From: Bryopsis sp. KO-2023
Lineage: Eukaryota; Chlorophyta; Ulvophyceae; Bryopsidales; Bryopsidaceae
Length of the DNA: 64,000 nt
Assembly (NCBI GenBank): GCA_030272585.1
Contig: BSYQ01000011.1
Coordinates: forward strand, 1-64,000
Reading direction: 5' to 3'
Position numbers and translations under genes: made by a program. Shown here piece after piece: positions 20,201 through 28,606 of the stretch. Every line of letters begins with the position of its first letter. The stretch's first letter is position 1. The notes beneath the pieces are model-generated. The model was not told where the DNA came from and did no database searches. It worked only from the letters and a program-made list of their open reading frames with translations.

Positions 20201-21290
20201 GTTTGCCAATCTCATCCTCAGTGTTGAATGGCTGTGTTCGCTCTATTGCGTCAGGCAATTCATGTTGGCCTAAAGCTTTCTCTTCAGACTCTTGCACTAC
20301 AACCATGAATGCTGTCTCTGTTTTGAGATGACGCATCATTCTCTTAGCTGAACACTCAGTCACTGGCACTTCTTGCAGTATCGACTGTACTTTTCGTTCA
20401 GGTTCAATACTCTCTTGGGTTGGATGACGCAACGGGAGATGAAACACTTGGCTGTTTTTGCAAACTGAAATCTCATTTTGCTGAAAGTCTATGCGGGGGT
20501 TTTCTTTCTGCAACCAAGGCATGCCCAATATTAGGTCATAACCAAGGTCTGGGAACAGATCCGCTTTCATTTTGCACTTCAGCCCTCCTATCTTTACTCG
20601 GAGGTTGTTACAGCTGCCAGCCAGTTCTTTAATATCTCCGTTTGCCAACATTGCTCTCTTTGAGCTTGGTGTAATCGACAACCCGAGATCACGCGCTACC
20701 TTATCATTGATATAGTTTGCGGTACTTCCACAATCAATGAATGCATAAAGGTCCGTGGTCTTGATCCGTGCTTTTACTTCGTACCCTCTCACAGGCACTT
20801 CTTGAATTTTTAACAGAGGGCATGTGTCACCCTTGGTTGACGAAGTTGATCGAACTTCTGACACATTAACTCGCTCTGTGGTAGACCGCTGGGTTGTTTC
20901 TGACCCACTATCGTCTACGTCTGCAGGCAGGGACTCCTGTAGACTACTCTGCGACTCCAATGAGCCCACAGATTCACTAACAGAGGGAAGAGATGCAGAT
21001 GACGCATGAGGCGCGTCCATCTCATCCGGTGTGCTTTCCTTCTGTTCATTTTTCCAATCGCAGTTGTCATGTGCCGATTGGGTAGATGTGGAGAGTGTCT
21101 CTGTTCTCTCTTCACGCGGTGTACTAGTCCGCTCCTCAGGTTTTCCGCTGTGAGTACTTTTAACCTTTTTCGAGGCACCTACTTTTGATCTATGCTTCCT
21201 ACGCCGCCTACGAACTCTGTTTCGCTTACGACGTTTGCGTCGGCCAGGCTCAGACGAAGCAGTTTCCTGCCTGGCGGTCAGTTTAACATT
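17280..21290 (-). CDS. pol: A2 Pol polyprotein (PR-RT-RNase H-IN-chromodomain)
   Basis: This is the minus-strand copy of the family A polymerase. The first ATG is at 21,020 and the open frame continues upstream to the frameshift site near 21,290. It carries the same motifs in the same order as A1: protease FIDCGSTANYI, RT FIDDILIFS, RNase H VITDASNEAIGAVL, integrase CPVCQQIK and SDRDPRF, and a C-terminal chromodomain. Only a couple of residues differ from A1, for example in the integrase core (SAVAVF against TAVAVF). No stop or frameshift is visible, so A2 or A1 could supply active enzyme to the family. Confidence 0.95.
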   Translation of the reverse strand, partial: NVKLTARQETASSEPGRRKRRKRNRVRRRRRKHRSKVGASKKVKSTHSGKPEERTSTPREERTETLSTSTQSAHDNCDWKNEQKESTPDEMDAPHASSASLPSVSESVGSLESQSSLQESLPADVDDSGSETTQRSTTERVNVSEVRSTSSTKGDTCPLLKIQEVPVRGYEVKARIKTTDLYAFIDCGSTANYINDKVARDLGLSITPSSKRAMLANGDIKELAGSCNNLRVKIGGLKCKMKADLFPDLGYDLILGMPWLQKENPRIDFQQNEISVCKNSQVFHLPLRHPTQESIEPERKVQSILQEVPVTECSAKRMMRHLKTETAFMVVVQESEEKALGQHELPDAIERTQPFNTEDEIGKLIRSDTPAEIKKVVETHRGVFPRDLPPGIPPKRKGHEFKIDLEDPTPIHRPIYKLSPAELDEVKAQVDYLLEQKKIKPSESPWGAPILFVPKKDGGLRMCVDYRWINKVTVKNRYPLPLPEELMDRVFKAKVFSKLDLRSGYWQFPVRPSDTDKTAFRTRYGHFEFLVAPFGLTNCPAQFQTLVQDLLTEFLDDFVVVFIDDILIFSENMEQHAEHLEKVLSRLAEYQLFAKASKSELAVATVDYLGYRISGSGLEPQEQKVKAVKEWKELQSVSDVRSFLGMVSYYRKFIPQFAHVAGPLHDLVKKDHPWRWGQVERGAFNELKKRLSQAPVLIFPDASLPYTVITDASNEAIGAVLTQDHGEGLQPIAYLSRRFKPAELNYAPYDKELCAICYAMVQWRHYLEGCAGGVTVFTDHQPLTHILSQRNLSRTHARWLEAGYLTSINPKISYIKGKANVLADALSRSVPKPVETAMNISTWQVHQASQDEWKQALQADNSLVKILRKLESGEEVEGYFLREGILWTVPKRGLVEKVVVPKGQRNKIMKECHETPSAGHTGPARTGEILARRYWWKGWMNELKAFVRECPVCQQIKADTQKPMGLLQPLPIPERKWEQITTDLVTDLPASNGFSAVAVFVDRLTKFVHFAPCTKEITAAGYAQLFIEHVYRNHGLPKVIVSDRDPRFTSKFWQTLFKALGTEIRMSTAYHPQTDGQSEVTIRTLENFLRPYAERYPHKWVEYLPTAEFAANNAVNASTGFAPAYLMYGYHPETPNIGGTATQFQVEAVKTMVARMAQDLDTAKAYYSRAQHRMCVSANKKRKDIAFEKGDKVLIKSRFIPLAALNKVSPKLRRRFVGPFEIVEKISKVAYRVQLPETWLIHPVFHVSKFKRYHASSDNSRQIQPPEGELIGSEVEYEVENILRARGKRNREYLVLWKGYDLLDATWEPEANLVNAPDILRAFKEKERKELQKGRE

Positions 21291-23929
21291 TTTTTTACAT
21301 CGGGGAGGTTTTTCACCTCCTCCAATCTAGGACATTGCCTCACAGGATGACCCTTCTTTCCACAAAGATAACAATGATATCCCCCTCCCCCCTGGGGGTT
21401 CTGTCTTCCCTGATTGGCTTGTCCTCTTCCACGGTTACCACCACCGCGTCCACGTCCACCACCACCACGTCCTCCTCCTCGTCCTTGTTGCTGTTGCTGC
21501 TGCTGTTGCACTCCTGCAGCAGCTTGTGGTGGTGCTTGGGCTGGTGGTGTAGGGTTCTGCTGCTGCTGACCCTGATTCTGGCCTTTCTTCTTTCTTCCAC
21601 CACGCCAGACTCCTTTCTTTTTCTGATTGGTTTGCCCTCCTTGGCCTTGTGTTCCAACTCCAAGGGCTTCCAATCTTTCGGCAGATATGATGGCAGCCTC
21701 GACGTCTCGAGGTACCGTTGCAGCGACCAGCTTCTGAACTTCACTCTTGAGTCCATCAACGAAGAGTAAATATTGGTGATCCTCTTCGAGGTCTGGAATT
21801 CTCAAGACCAAACGCTGAAACTCTTTTACAAACTGTTTCACTGTTCCAGTCTGCTTGAGTTTGTGGAGGTCACGCCACGCTTCGTCTCGATCACTAGAGA
21901 ATTCGAAAGCTGTAGCTAAGCCATCCATGAAGTCCATCCAGTCACGGAAGGGTGGTCTTTCACCTCGGTGAATTTTCAACTCTTGCATCGTTAACCAATC
22001 CGAGGCAGCCCCATAAAGGTTAGTGGCCATAATCGATTGCCACTGTGCTTCATGCACTCCGCAGGTTCTCAAGTACCGCGTCATGAGCACTTGCCATTTA
22101 CGGGCTTTTGGTTCTCCACTTCCGTTAAATGCGCGAGGCATTTGCAACTTGACGGTGCTAGGCAACCACTGTCCTTGCCTAGGAGGTCCTGGGCATGCTG
22201 GTCCAGCGCCACCTCCACCTCCACCTCCACCAGGAGGTCCACCGGGAGGTCCACCGCCTCCACCATCTCCACCGCCGCCACCACCTCCTCCGCCATCAGG
22301 CGCACCTGGAATGCGGGAAGGTGGGCGGTTTCGTCTGTCGCGGTAATCATCACCGCCATCATCATCTGGGTCATCATCACCAGGGTCTCCAAAGTTACCT
22401 CGCATGCGAGGAACTCGACTGGGTCCACCAGTAGACTCATATGAACCAAGTGCAGCAAAGGGATTATTTTCTACCCTTGCTCCCAAAGCACTTAACCCAA
22501 GTCCCAATCTTCCAGTACGTGTGGGGATCTGCATGGGTTCTTTTCCTTTCTCTTCTCTGACCTGTGCCTTAGCACGCTCAAGGTCAATTTGATATAACAC
22601 TTCTGCTGAGGAGAGAACTCTTGGGTTAGTTCGTGTGGGTCTACGTGATCCATCGGCAGAGTCGGGTTCTGAGATGCGTACTCCAGGCTGAGCTCTTGTA
22701 CTTGGAGGTATCAACTGAGGGAATGTGAAATCAGCGTCTGGTGCGCTGTCCACTGCAGTGCATGGTGGTGCTTCTGCAGCAACAATTTCACCCTCCTCGG
22801 CCTGTACTGCTGGAGGAGCCGGTATTGTTGAGGTTCCTGCCCCAACCATTCCTACCGCGAAGCTCTGGTCTAGTGGCGGCCATGATGCAGCCAACTGCTT
22901 TACTGATTTCTTCGGCAGCGGCATCCCAAAGGCTGAGTCCTCAGGCTCAGGGGAAGTTGATTCTGCACGCTCTGGTGATACTGCACGAGCATCACTTCCA
23001 CTTTGGGCACTCTGACTTCCGCCACTCACATCCTCCATGCTTCGTTCCAGGCCAGATAATCTTAAGGCAACCACATCAGCTGCATCTTGCTGCTGATCCC
23101 AAGTTTTGGATGCCTTTTTCTCCAAGGCAATCAAATCTTTTTGAATTGCTACTCTTGAGCTCTGCAAACGCTTCACCTCAGCACCTTGTTTGTGCAAGGA
23201 CTCCCGAAACAATTCTAGAGTCCGTTCGACTTTTTCGTTGGAATCCGCAACAGTTCCTAATAAGCCTTCAATTCTCCGCCCTTGGACAAGGGATAACTCG
23301 GAGAGTTGTTTTAACTGAAGTGCTGATGCTTCAGCCGTTTCTTTTAGGTCAGCAAAACGAGAGTCCGCTAGAATGTCTGCGGCATCCATTCTCCTCGTTA
23401 TTGCGTCCACAGAAGCTTTGATCTCGGCTCTTTCTTTTCTATGGTCGATATCTTGGCGTAATAGCCTCTGCTCGTATCGACTATGTTGAGCCGCTACTGA
23501 ATCCAGCTTCTCCTGTTGCGACACCACCGCATGCTGTGTGGCCTCAACCTGTTGCGCATGCTGGTGCTGTGTTTCCAGCGCCTGCCCGATCACCTCTGAT
23601 GCGCCAGCCAGTTGGTTCGACACAGAGGCCTCAGTATGGGCTAGCCTCTGCCCCAGTGTCTGGTCAACTTGCTGCAGGTGACCCCTTAGCCCGTGGGCTA
23701 AATCGTCCACACGGTCATGGACCGCATCCACATCCTCTCTTAAGGCTTCCGCATCAGCTCCCATGTCTATGTCGACAGCTGCTTGCTGGACATTGTGGAT
23801 GTTCTGGACGTTTATTTGTTGGTACACCACATTGGGTGCGTCAGGCAATTCCTCATCGAACTCAGGTTCAATCCCTGGCTCTTCAACTTGAGGCTCGCGC
23901 ACTGCCAATGCGTGTTCACGGTCAGCCAT
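21278..23929 (-). CDS. gag: A2 Gag polyprotein
   Basis: This 883-residue Gag is the same as the A1 version apart from scattered substitutions, for example a Cys in the Gly/Pro stretch (ACPGPP against AGPGPP). The order is long N-terminal coiled coil, acidic linker, poly-Gly tract, Gag core, Gln/Gly/Arg-rich tail, and CCHC zinc knuckle CYLCGKKGHPVRQC. It ends with the A8 run and TGA, as in A1. The near identity of two full-length copies points to recent transposition. Confidence 0.95.
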   Translation of the reverse strand: MADREHALAVREPQVEEPGIEPEFDEELPDAPNVVYQQINVQNIHNVQQAAVDIDMGADAEALREDVDAVHDRVDDLAHGLRGHLQQVDQTLGQRLAHTEASVSNQLAGASEVIGQALETQHQHAQQVEATQHAVVSQQEKLDSVAAQHSRYEQRLLRQDIDHRKERAEIKASVDAITRRMDAADILADSRFADLKETAEASALQLKQLSELSLVQGRRIEGLLGTVADSNEKVERTLELFRESLHKQGAEVKRLQSSRVAIQKDLIALEKKASKTWDQQQDAADVVALRLSGLERSMEDVSGGSQSAQSGSDARAVSPERAESTSPEPEDSAFGMPLPKKSVKQLAASWPPLDQSFAVGMVGAGTSTIPAPPAVQAEEGEIVAAEAPPCTAVDSAPDADFTFPQLIPPSTRAQPGVRISEPDSADGSRRPTRTNPRVLSSAEVLYQIDLERAKAQVREEKGKEPMQIPTRTGRLGLGLSALGARVENNPFAALGSYESTGGPSRVPRMRGNFGDPGDDDPDDDGGDDYRDRRNRPPSRIPGAPDGGGGGGGGGDGGGGGPPGGPPGGGGGGGGAGPACPGPPRQGQWLPSTVKLQMPRAFNGSGEPKARKWQVLMTRYLRTCGVHEAQWQSIMATNLYGAASDWLTMQELKIHRGERPPFRDWMDFMDGLATAFEFSSDRDEAWRDLHKLKQTGTVKQFVKEFQRLVLRIPDLEEDHQYLLFVDGLKSEVQKLVAATVPRDVEAAIISAERLEALGVGTQGQGGQTNQKKKGVWRGGRKKKGQNQGQQQQNPTPPAQAPPQAAAGVQQQQQQQQGRGGGRGGGGRGRGGGNRGRGQANQGRQNPQGGGGYHCYLCGKKGHPVRQCPRLEEVKNLPDVKKMLN

Positions 23930-24060
23930 GGTCTCTCAGCCACTATTTGGGAGTACTCAACAACCACGGTTGGAGTTTCTCTCTACCAAACAAACAAACA
24001 AAAACGTTTGTTGCGCCACGTTCACAAGTTTCGATCTCAAGAACTTAAAGTTCTTGCCTC

Positions 24061-24072
24061 GCTCCGAAACCA
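24061..24072 (-). promoter_or_regulatory. A2 primer binding site
   Basis: The complement reads TGGTTTCGGAGC, two bases after the A2 5' LTR, identical to the sites in A1, D, E and G. Confidence 0.85.
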
Positions 24073-24074
24073 AT

Positions 24075-24497
24075 TGATAGTGAAGCTTGTGGGTGACGCA
24101 ATAGTGGTCGGCTGTGTTGGTTGGATTCGTGATAACTTGCTGGCTAACGCAAGTATACTTGTGGGGTTTGTTGGTTTAGACAACTCTCTAGCTAGCGCGG
24201 TTGTGAACGCTACTAGAGCACTTGGGTTGGGAAGTGATTGCGTCAGGCAAACACTTAACACACACACACACACAAACACACACACAAGCGGGAACACACC
24301 AATCCCACGAATCCCGAGTTCTTACAAAGTAACTATGAGTGTCAAAACAACGAGTGGGCCTCTTAAGTACCCCTAAGTGTAGTACGCTGACGCATGCCCC
24401 AAACTCTGGGTCTAATCTGTCTTACTCGTGAACCCACATGCGTCAGCCACCCTCGGCTCTATCCCAAACTACCTCGTATAGCGCTAAAAGACTAACA
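24075..24497 (-). repeat. A2 5' LTR
   Basis: This 423-bp LTR begins TGTTAG at 24,497 on the minus strand and ends CTATCA at 24,075. It shares private differences with the A2 3' LTR (for example ACTATGAGTG in place of the A1 ACATCTTC region), confirming that these two belong to one element. Confidence 0.93.
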
Positions 24498-24546
24498 TCC
24501 TGCTTCTCTTCTCCACGGCTGGCAGTCTCTCCAGACTCCAGCCTGC

Positions 24547-25716
24547 TCAGTTTTCCTGACAATCAACAGCAAAATGGCCCAACTTGTCGCAGTTGTAGCA
24601 CCGCACATTTGCTGCAGCGCGACCTGCGTCCATTCTGCTTCTGCCTGCTGACGAACTTTCTCCAGACTTTCGCCTCTGTCTGCGAGGACTGCCACTGCGT
24701 CCCCTGCTCTTGCTGCGACTTGCGTCACGGCGTTTGCCGTCGTCAAAACCCACACGGTTTCGCTGGAGGCCATCAACCTCCATGCGGTCACCTGATTGGG
24801 GAATATAACGCGGTGTCTGCCGATCGTCAAATCTGCCACGGTTGAAACTCTGAGACCTGCCTCTGCTCTGCGAGCGTCCTCTGCTCTGTGAGCGTCCTCT
24901 GCTCTGGGATCGTCCCCTGCTTTGGGACCTGTCCCTGCGTGAACTTTCACGCCTGCCTCTGGGACTGCGGCCTCTGCGTCCTTCTCTGCGGTATATCTCC
25001 AGAGGTCCTTCCCATGTAGCGGCAAGTGCTATTGCACGCTCCAAATCTGCAGGATCTTCCATTTCAACCTTAGTGCGCAAACGATCATTCAGACCTTCTA
25101 TGAAACGAAACAGCTGCTCCCCAGCATTGCTGTCGTTGATCTGCAACATGAGCCTGCGAAAATCGTGCACATATTCTGCGACAGACATTCGACCCTGCTT
25201 CAGGCGTGACCATTCACGTCTGAAGTCCTTGTTCTCGTTGGTCTTGCCGAACTGCCGTCTGAGATCTGCGACTAGTGCGGTCAGATATGTAGGCAAAGCC
25301 CTCTGGCCTGCCATTGCCTCTTCGTAACGACTTCTCCACCATGTACCTGCAGCACCTCTTAAACAGCCTGCAGCCACCAAAACCTGCTGTTCCCTGTCTC
25401 TGGTTGCAGTCAGATCATAATATGTCTGCAACTGAACCTGCCATTCGTTCAGAGGGACATCCTGTGGATCACCATACCAGGAGTCAGGGCCTTTTGCCCT
25501 TGCTTTGCCCAGAGCTGCCGGCGGATGCTGCTCGGCCAACCTGGTCCGTACTGCGTGCCGGACTGCATCGTCCATCTGCGCGTTGACATTAGCGGCGACC
25601 TGCCTCAGGTGCAGGATCTCTTCCTGCATCTCTGCCATGCCCCGCCTCAGACCCTGAAGATCGAACGGATCTGGGGCTGGCGTTCCCATCTGGGGGTGCT
25701 CGTCTGTGCCTGACAT
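24547..25716 (-). CDS. gag: E Gag protein
   Basis: Gag of element E, about 390 residues, started here at the ATG giving MSGTDEHPQMG. A short coiled coil (GMAEMQEEILHLRQ) leads into a typical plant Ty3 Gag core with SWYGDPQDVPLNEW, WWRSRYEEA and FRREWSRLKQGRMSVAEYV. A repetitive basic SRGRSQ tract follows, and the single zinc knuckle is CYNCDKLGHFAVDC. The frame is intact. The overlapping downstream frame, ending at the A2 insertion (24,498), is the start of pol and lies +1 relative to gag, unlike the -1 relation in families A and D. Confidence 0.88.
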   Translation of the reverse strand: MSGTDEHPQMGTPAPDPFDLQGLRRGMAEMQEEILHLRQVAANVNAQMDDAVRHAVRTRLAEQHPPAALGKARAKGPDSWYGDPQDVPLNEWQVQLQTYYDLTATRDREQQVLVAAGCLRGAAGTWWRSRYEEAMAGQRALPTYLTALVADLRRQFGKTNENKDFRREWSRLKQGRMSVAEYVHDFRRLMLQINDSNAGEQLFRFIEGLNDRLRTKVEMEDPADLERAIALAATWEGPLEIYRREGRRGRSPRGRRESSRRDRSQSRGRSQSRGRSQSRGRSQSRGRSQSFNRGRFDDRQTPRYIPQSGDRMEVDGLQRNRVGFDDGKRRDASRSKSRGRSGSPRRQRRKSGESSSAGRSRMDAGRAAANVRCYNCDKLGHFAVDCQEN

Positions 25717-26062
25717 TCCTCCTGTTCCGCCCACGTCTTTCCTGCGTTGCCCTCTGCGATCTGTAAATAGGACACTCAGGATCAAAGCAGTCGTAGTATC
25801 TGATAATGTTTCCACTGCGTTCTGCCTTCCTGTGGCCGTGAGGAGGCGCTCTGAGAGGAGGTGGCGGTATCACTGCCAACGGGTGTCTCACCGGACCAAA
25901 AACCTGCACTGGTCTGGGTAACCTGAAAGGGGCTGAAACCCAGTCCCCTGAGAAAGTAAACAGATCAGGTGGCAGCCCTGCCTCACACTGAATAACAGTC
26001 TCTACGTCTGATTCTGCTTCACTTCCACTACTCTCCACTGTCACAGGTTTCCCAAAACTCAT
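25589..26062 (-). CDS. E upstream frame of unknown function
   Basis: This frame starts MSFGKPVTVESSGSE and overlaps the first part of gag in another phase. Its N-terminal 90 residues (acidic, then Pro-rich) have no recognisable domain. Past gag position 25,716 its Arg/Ser-rich composition is probably just the shadow of gag, so the real product may be about 115 residues or be joined to gag by a shift. Element D has three small frames in the same place. Confidence 0.4.
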   Translation of the reverse strand: MSFGKPVTVESSGSEAESDVETVIQCEAGLPPDLFTFSGDWVSAPFRLPRPVQVFGPVRHPLAVIPPPPLRAPPHGHRKAERSGNIIRYYDCFDPECPIYRSQRATQERRGRNRRNVRHRRAPPDGNASPRSVRSSGSEAGHGRDAGRDPAPEAGRR

Positions 26063-26462
26063 GCAGCACACTTCTGCAGAAAGCCACTACAACACCGGCT
26101 AATTCCGACTAACCAAGAAGCCTTGCGCAAAACCTGCGTCTTCTAGATCTGCGCCGCCGCGCCTACTCTGATTAACCTAGAAAACTTGCGCAAACCTGCG
26201 TCTTCTAGACCCTGCGCCGCTGCGCCTACTCAAACCTGCACTCAGGCAGTACTGCGATTTCGACCTTTTAGAAAGCTGCGCCTGCCTGCGCCAAACCTTT
26301 CTGGGATCTCTCTGAAAGCTGCGCCTATCTGCGCTGAACCTTTCTGCGACCTCTCCTTTGAAAGCTGCGCCTGCCTGCGCTACCTTTCACCAGAACTTCG
26401 TTCTCTCCTTTGCTTCCTCCTGAAGCCTTTCAGGAACGCTGCGATCTTGTCGCCAGCCCTGA
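26063..26462 (-). other. E 5' leader
   Basis: No gene. The stretch contains several imperfect direct repeats of about 35-45 bp built around GCTGCGCCTGCCTGCGC and TTTCTGCGACCTC, typical of a structured packaging or translation leader. Confidence 0.6.
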
Positions 26463-26475
26463 GCTCCGAAACCAA

Positions 26476-26939
26476 TGTAAAGACTGCGCTGTAGACTGCG
26501 ACTCTGAAGCAGTCTGCCAGCCTGAAACAACAGCCTAGAAGGCTGCAACAAGTTCTGACACGAGAGAGCGGGAGAGAGAGAGTGTTCAACCCCAAAATCG
26601 AGTTACAAGAATACCCTGAGGTGCTGCCCAAATACCCTAGGCTGCACCTCTGATCCAAACTGATCGTTCAAGGTCCTATCCATCAACATGACCTGACAGT
26701 CTGCCTCAGTGTCAGGTCCCCTGTCTGAAACCTTCTGAGCTGCCAGCCCTGCAGAAAAGCGTCTGCTGAGCTGTCAGCCCCCATTCACAGATCTAAGGGT
26801 TCCGCTCTGCTGCAGCAAACCAGCTGCAGCATTGCTGGTTCCCTAGAACTGCAGGCCTGTCAGTTCCCCTGAACTGCAGGTCTGCCAGTTCTCCTGAACT
26901 GAGGATCTGACAGTTCCCCTGAACTGCAGAATCCTTACA
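26476..26939 (-). repeat. E 5' LTR
   Basis: This 464-bp LTR reads TGTAAGGATT...GTCTTTACA on the minus strand, followed by A and the primer binding site TGGTTTCGGAGC (26,463-26,474). It has internal repeats of the type CTGAACTGCAG. A solo copy of the same length is at 50,758-51,221. Confidence 0.93.
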
Positions 26940-27800
26940 TCAGCCGTTTCAGTATCCAACTCCCTCATAACATTTCGGTCCTCCAAACGGGTCTGATGGT
27001 GGAAGAGGCCTTCACGGACTCTGTGCAGAGCGTAACAGTTCTGCAGGTATACGTTTTGCACGAACTGATTCAGATGGGGCATGGTGGCGAAGGTTATCGG
27101 GAATTGGATGGTGAAGTCGGGGAAGAAGGCATACTCCGTCTGCATGGTGGCTCTCTCTTGCCGGGCAGCTCTGCGCTGTTCCCTGCTCCGTTCAGACATG
27201 ATCCTTCGCAAGGGGGCTTGCCTGGCAGAGGGTACCCCTCAGTGTCGTTGATGCAAGGTTGTCCATCAAAGTCCATGGGCCACTTGTCCATCAATGGGGG
27301 TCTGGGGTTTTCCTGCCTCTGACCACCATGACCACCCTGGCCACCCTGACCACCCTGACCACCCTGACCACCCTGACCTGCTCTGTTCCTGTTCCTGCCG
27401 CCTCCCCCGAATTCCCATCCACCAACATTCCCCCTTCCACCAGCTCCAGCAGCTCTGAACATGTTTGGGGGTGGCCCTCTTCCACCAGCTTCAGCAGCTC
27501 TGAACATGTTGGGGGGTGGCCCTCTTCCACCAGCTTCAGCAGCTCTGAACACGTTGGGGGGTGGCCCTCTTCCACCAGCTTCAGCGGCTCTGAACAGATT
27601 GGGGGGTGGCCCTCTTCCACCAGCTTCAGCGGCTCTGAACATATTGGGGGGTGGCCCTCTTCCACCAGTGAACAGATTGGGGGGTGGCCCTCTTCCACCA
27701 GCTCCAGCAAGTCTGAACATGTTTGGGGGGGAGCCTCTTCCACCAGGGTGAAGCACAGGTTCAGGTTCATAAACAGACTCCTCGTCCGTCATACTCCACG
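26940..27800 (-). pseudogene. F frame, downstream part: 15-residue GGRGPPPN repeats
   Basis: This minus-strand frame continues from 33,717-33,835 across element G (target duplication CCACG). It begins SMTDEESVYEPEPVLHPG and then has about seven 15-residue repeats of the type GGRGPPPNMFRAAEA. A Gly-Gln-Gly tract (GGQ repeats, 27,322-27,375) follows. Near 27,200 the sensible sequence changes frame to an Arg-rich stretch (MSERSREQRRAARQER) followed by a hydrophobic, aromatic segment (FFPDFTIQFPITFATMPHL). Element E then interrupts it at 26,939. I do not recognise the family. It may be the transposition or accessory protein of the H2 element, because it lies just inside the H-type subterminal repeats. 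It is broken by E, G and a frame change. Confidence 0.55.
27436..27760 (-). repeat. 45-bp coding tandem repeat in F
   Basis: GTGGCCCTCTTCCACCAG recurs every 45 bp (27,471, 27,516, 27,561, 27,606, 27,651 and more), encoding the 15-residue GGRGPPPN(M/L/V)FRAAEA unit. One unit near 27,661-27,690 is shortened. The period is a multiple of three, so copy number can change without breaking the frame. Confidence 0.85.
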
Positions 27801-28028
27801 TGTTACAGCTCCGTGGGTTATGAGCTGTGTAACGAACGGAGGGTGGGGCGATAGACACACACGAGCACACTTGAAGGGAAATAACTTAAAGAAAAGAATA
27901 AGTCGTTCGAACCTAGCACAGAGCCCTTCTTGTAACCTCTGCAGTACAATCGTACTCTGAGGTGACCCCTGTACTATTCTGTACTACCAAGTCAGACATA
28001 CAGCTGTCTGTACCACACCTGCGTTACA
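27801..28028 (-). repeat. G 3' LTR
   Basis: 228 bp, TGTAACGC...GCTGTAACA on the minus strand, nearly identical to 33,484-33,711 (a few single-base differences such as CGGAGG against CTGAGG). A purine-rich tract AAGAGGCGGCG lies just upstream in element orientation. Confidence 0.93.
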
Positions 28029-28606
28029 AACGCCGCCTCTTATCTAGTAAATCGTCCCCGACTCTAAATAAGAAGATTGTCTGCTTGGAATGGTCAAATA
28101 AATTCAAAAATCAATTCAATCATTTCCAAATCATAAAACTGTAATCAAAGTAAATCCCCAACCTTTTGATTCCCCCAGAAAACCCACCCCAGTTCCACTC
28201 AACGACCCCGAACACCCATCACTGTCTCTGACGGTCTTGCGCGGCTACCACTGCGTCCACAGCATACTCTAGCTCCTTGCGCGCTCCAACAGTCCACCAT
28301 ATCGACGGTGGTGTCTCTGATCCAGTACCTCCAAACTCCTTCGCAGCAGTCCCCACAGTCGGCTGTTCACGCTAGCGGGATAACCGGTGTCTGCTCAGTC
28401 CTTCCCTTTAGCGCTAGGTAAACTTCCACCAAAACTGTCCCATACCAGCCTCAGCGGCGGTGCTGCCACCGGCCGACTGAAATCAGCGGATATACTGAGA
28501 GTTTGTCGGCTCCTCGTTGAGTTCCACTTATTCCAGAACTGGTTTAAGCTCCCCTCGCCTCTGTCCGCCACTTGTTCTCGACGACGATAGATGTCCTTCC
28601 CAACAT
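28029..28606 (-). other. G 3' non-coding region
   Basis: About 580 bp between the pol stop and the 3' LTR. I see no gene. It contains GCGCTAG and CGACGGTGG patches and an A/T-rich part near 28,085-28,150. Confidence 0.6.

Larger units (their letters stand above)
3249..24497 (-). mobile_element. Ty3/Gypsy chromovirus A2 (with A1 nested inside)
   Basis: A2 is a complete minus-strand element: 5' LTR 24,075-24,497, primer binding site, gag, pol with chromodomain, accessory frame (3,869-5,683), purine tract and 3' LTR 3,249-3,672. It is flanked by an exact 5-bp target duplication TCCTG (3,244-3,248 and 24,498-24,502) inside element E pol. A1 is inserted between pol and the accessory frame. Without A1 the element is about 10.1 kb. 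Its two LTRs are almost identical, so the insertion is young. All its genes look open and potentially functional. Confidence 0.95.
1..26939 (-). mobile_element. Ty3/Gypsy element E (nested host element, left end off window)
   Basis: E is a minus-strand Ty3/Gypsy retrotransposon. Its order of parts is 5' LTR (26,476-26,939), primer binding site (26,463-26,474), upstream reading frame, gag, protease, reverse transcriptase and RNase H; integrase and the 3' LTR lie beyond position 1 or are lost. It has been broken by element A2 (3,249-24,497, duplication TCCTG), by N1 (896-1,359, duplication TCCCTCAA) and by a family A LTR (1-163). It is inserted in the F reading frame, with flank TCAGC at 26,940. 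A solo LTR of the same family sits at 50,758-51,221. Confidence 0.85.

Noticed and set aside
5894-24497. A segmental inverted duplication of one Ty3 element
   Set aside because: The two copies have different 5-bp target duplications (ACCTC and TCCTG) and private LTR differences, so they are two separate insertions.
27259-27960. Plus-strand Ser/Thr-rich coding frame over the 45-bp repeats
   Set aside because: It is the reverse shadow of the F repeat frame; the minus strand has the sensible Gly/Pro/Arg protein and continues across element G.
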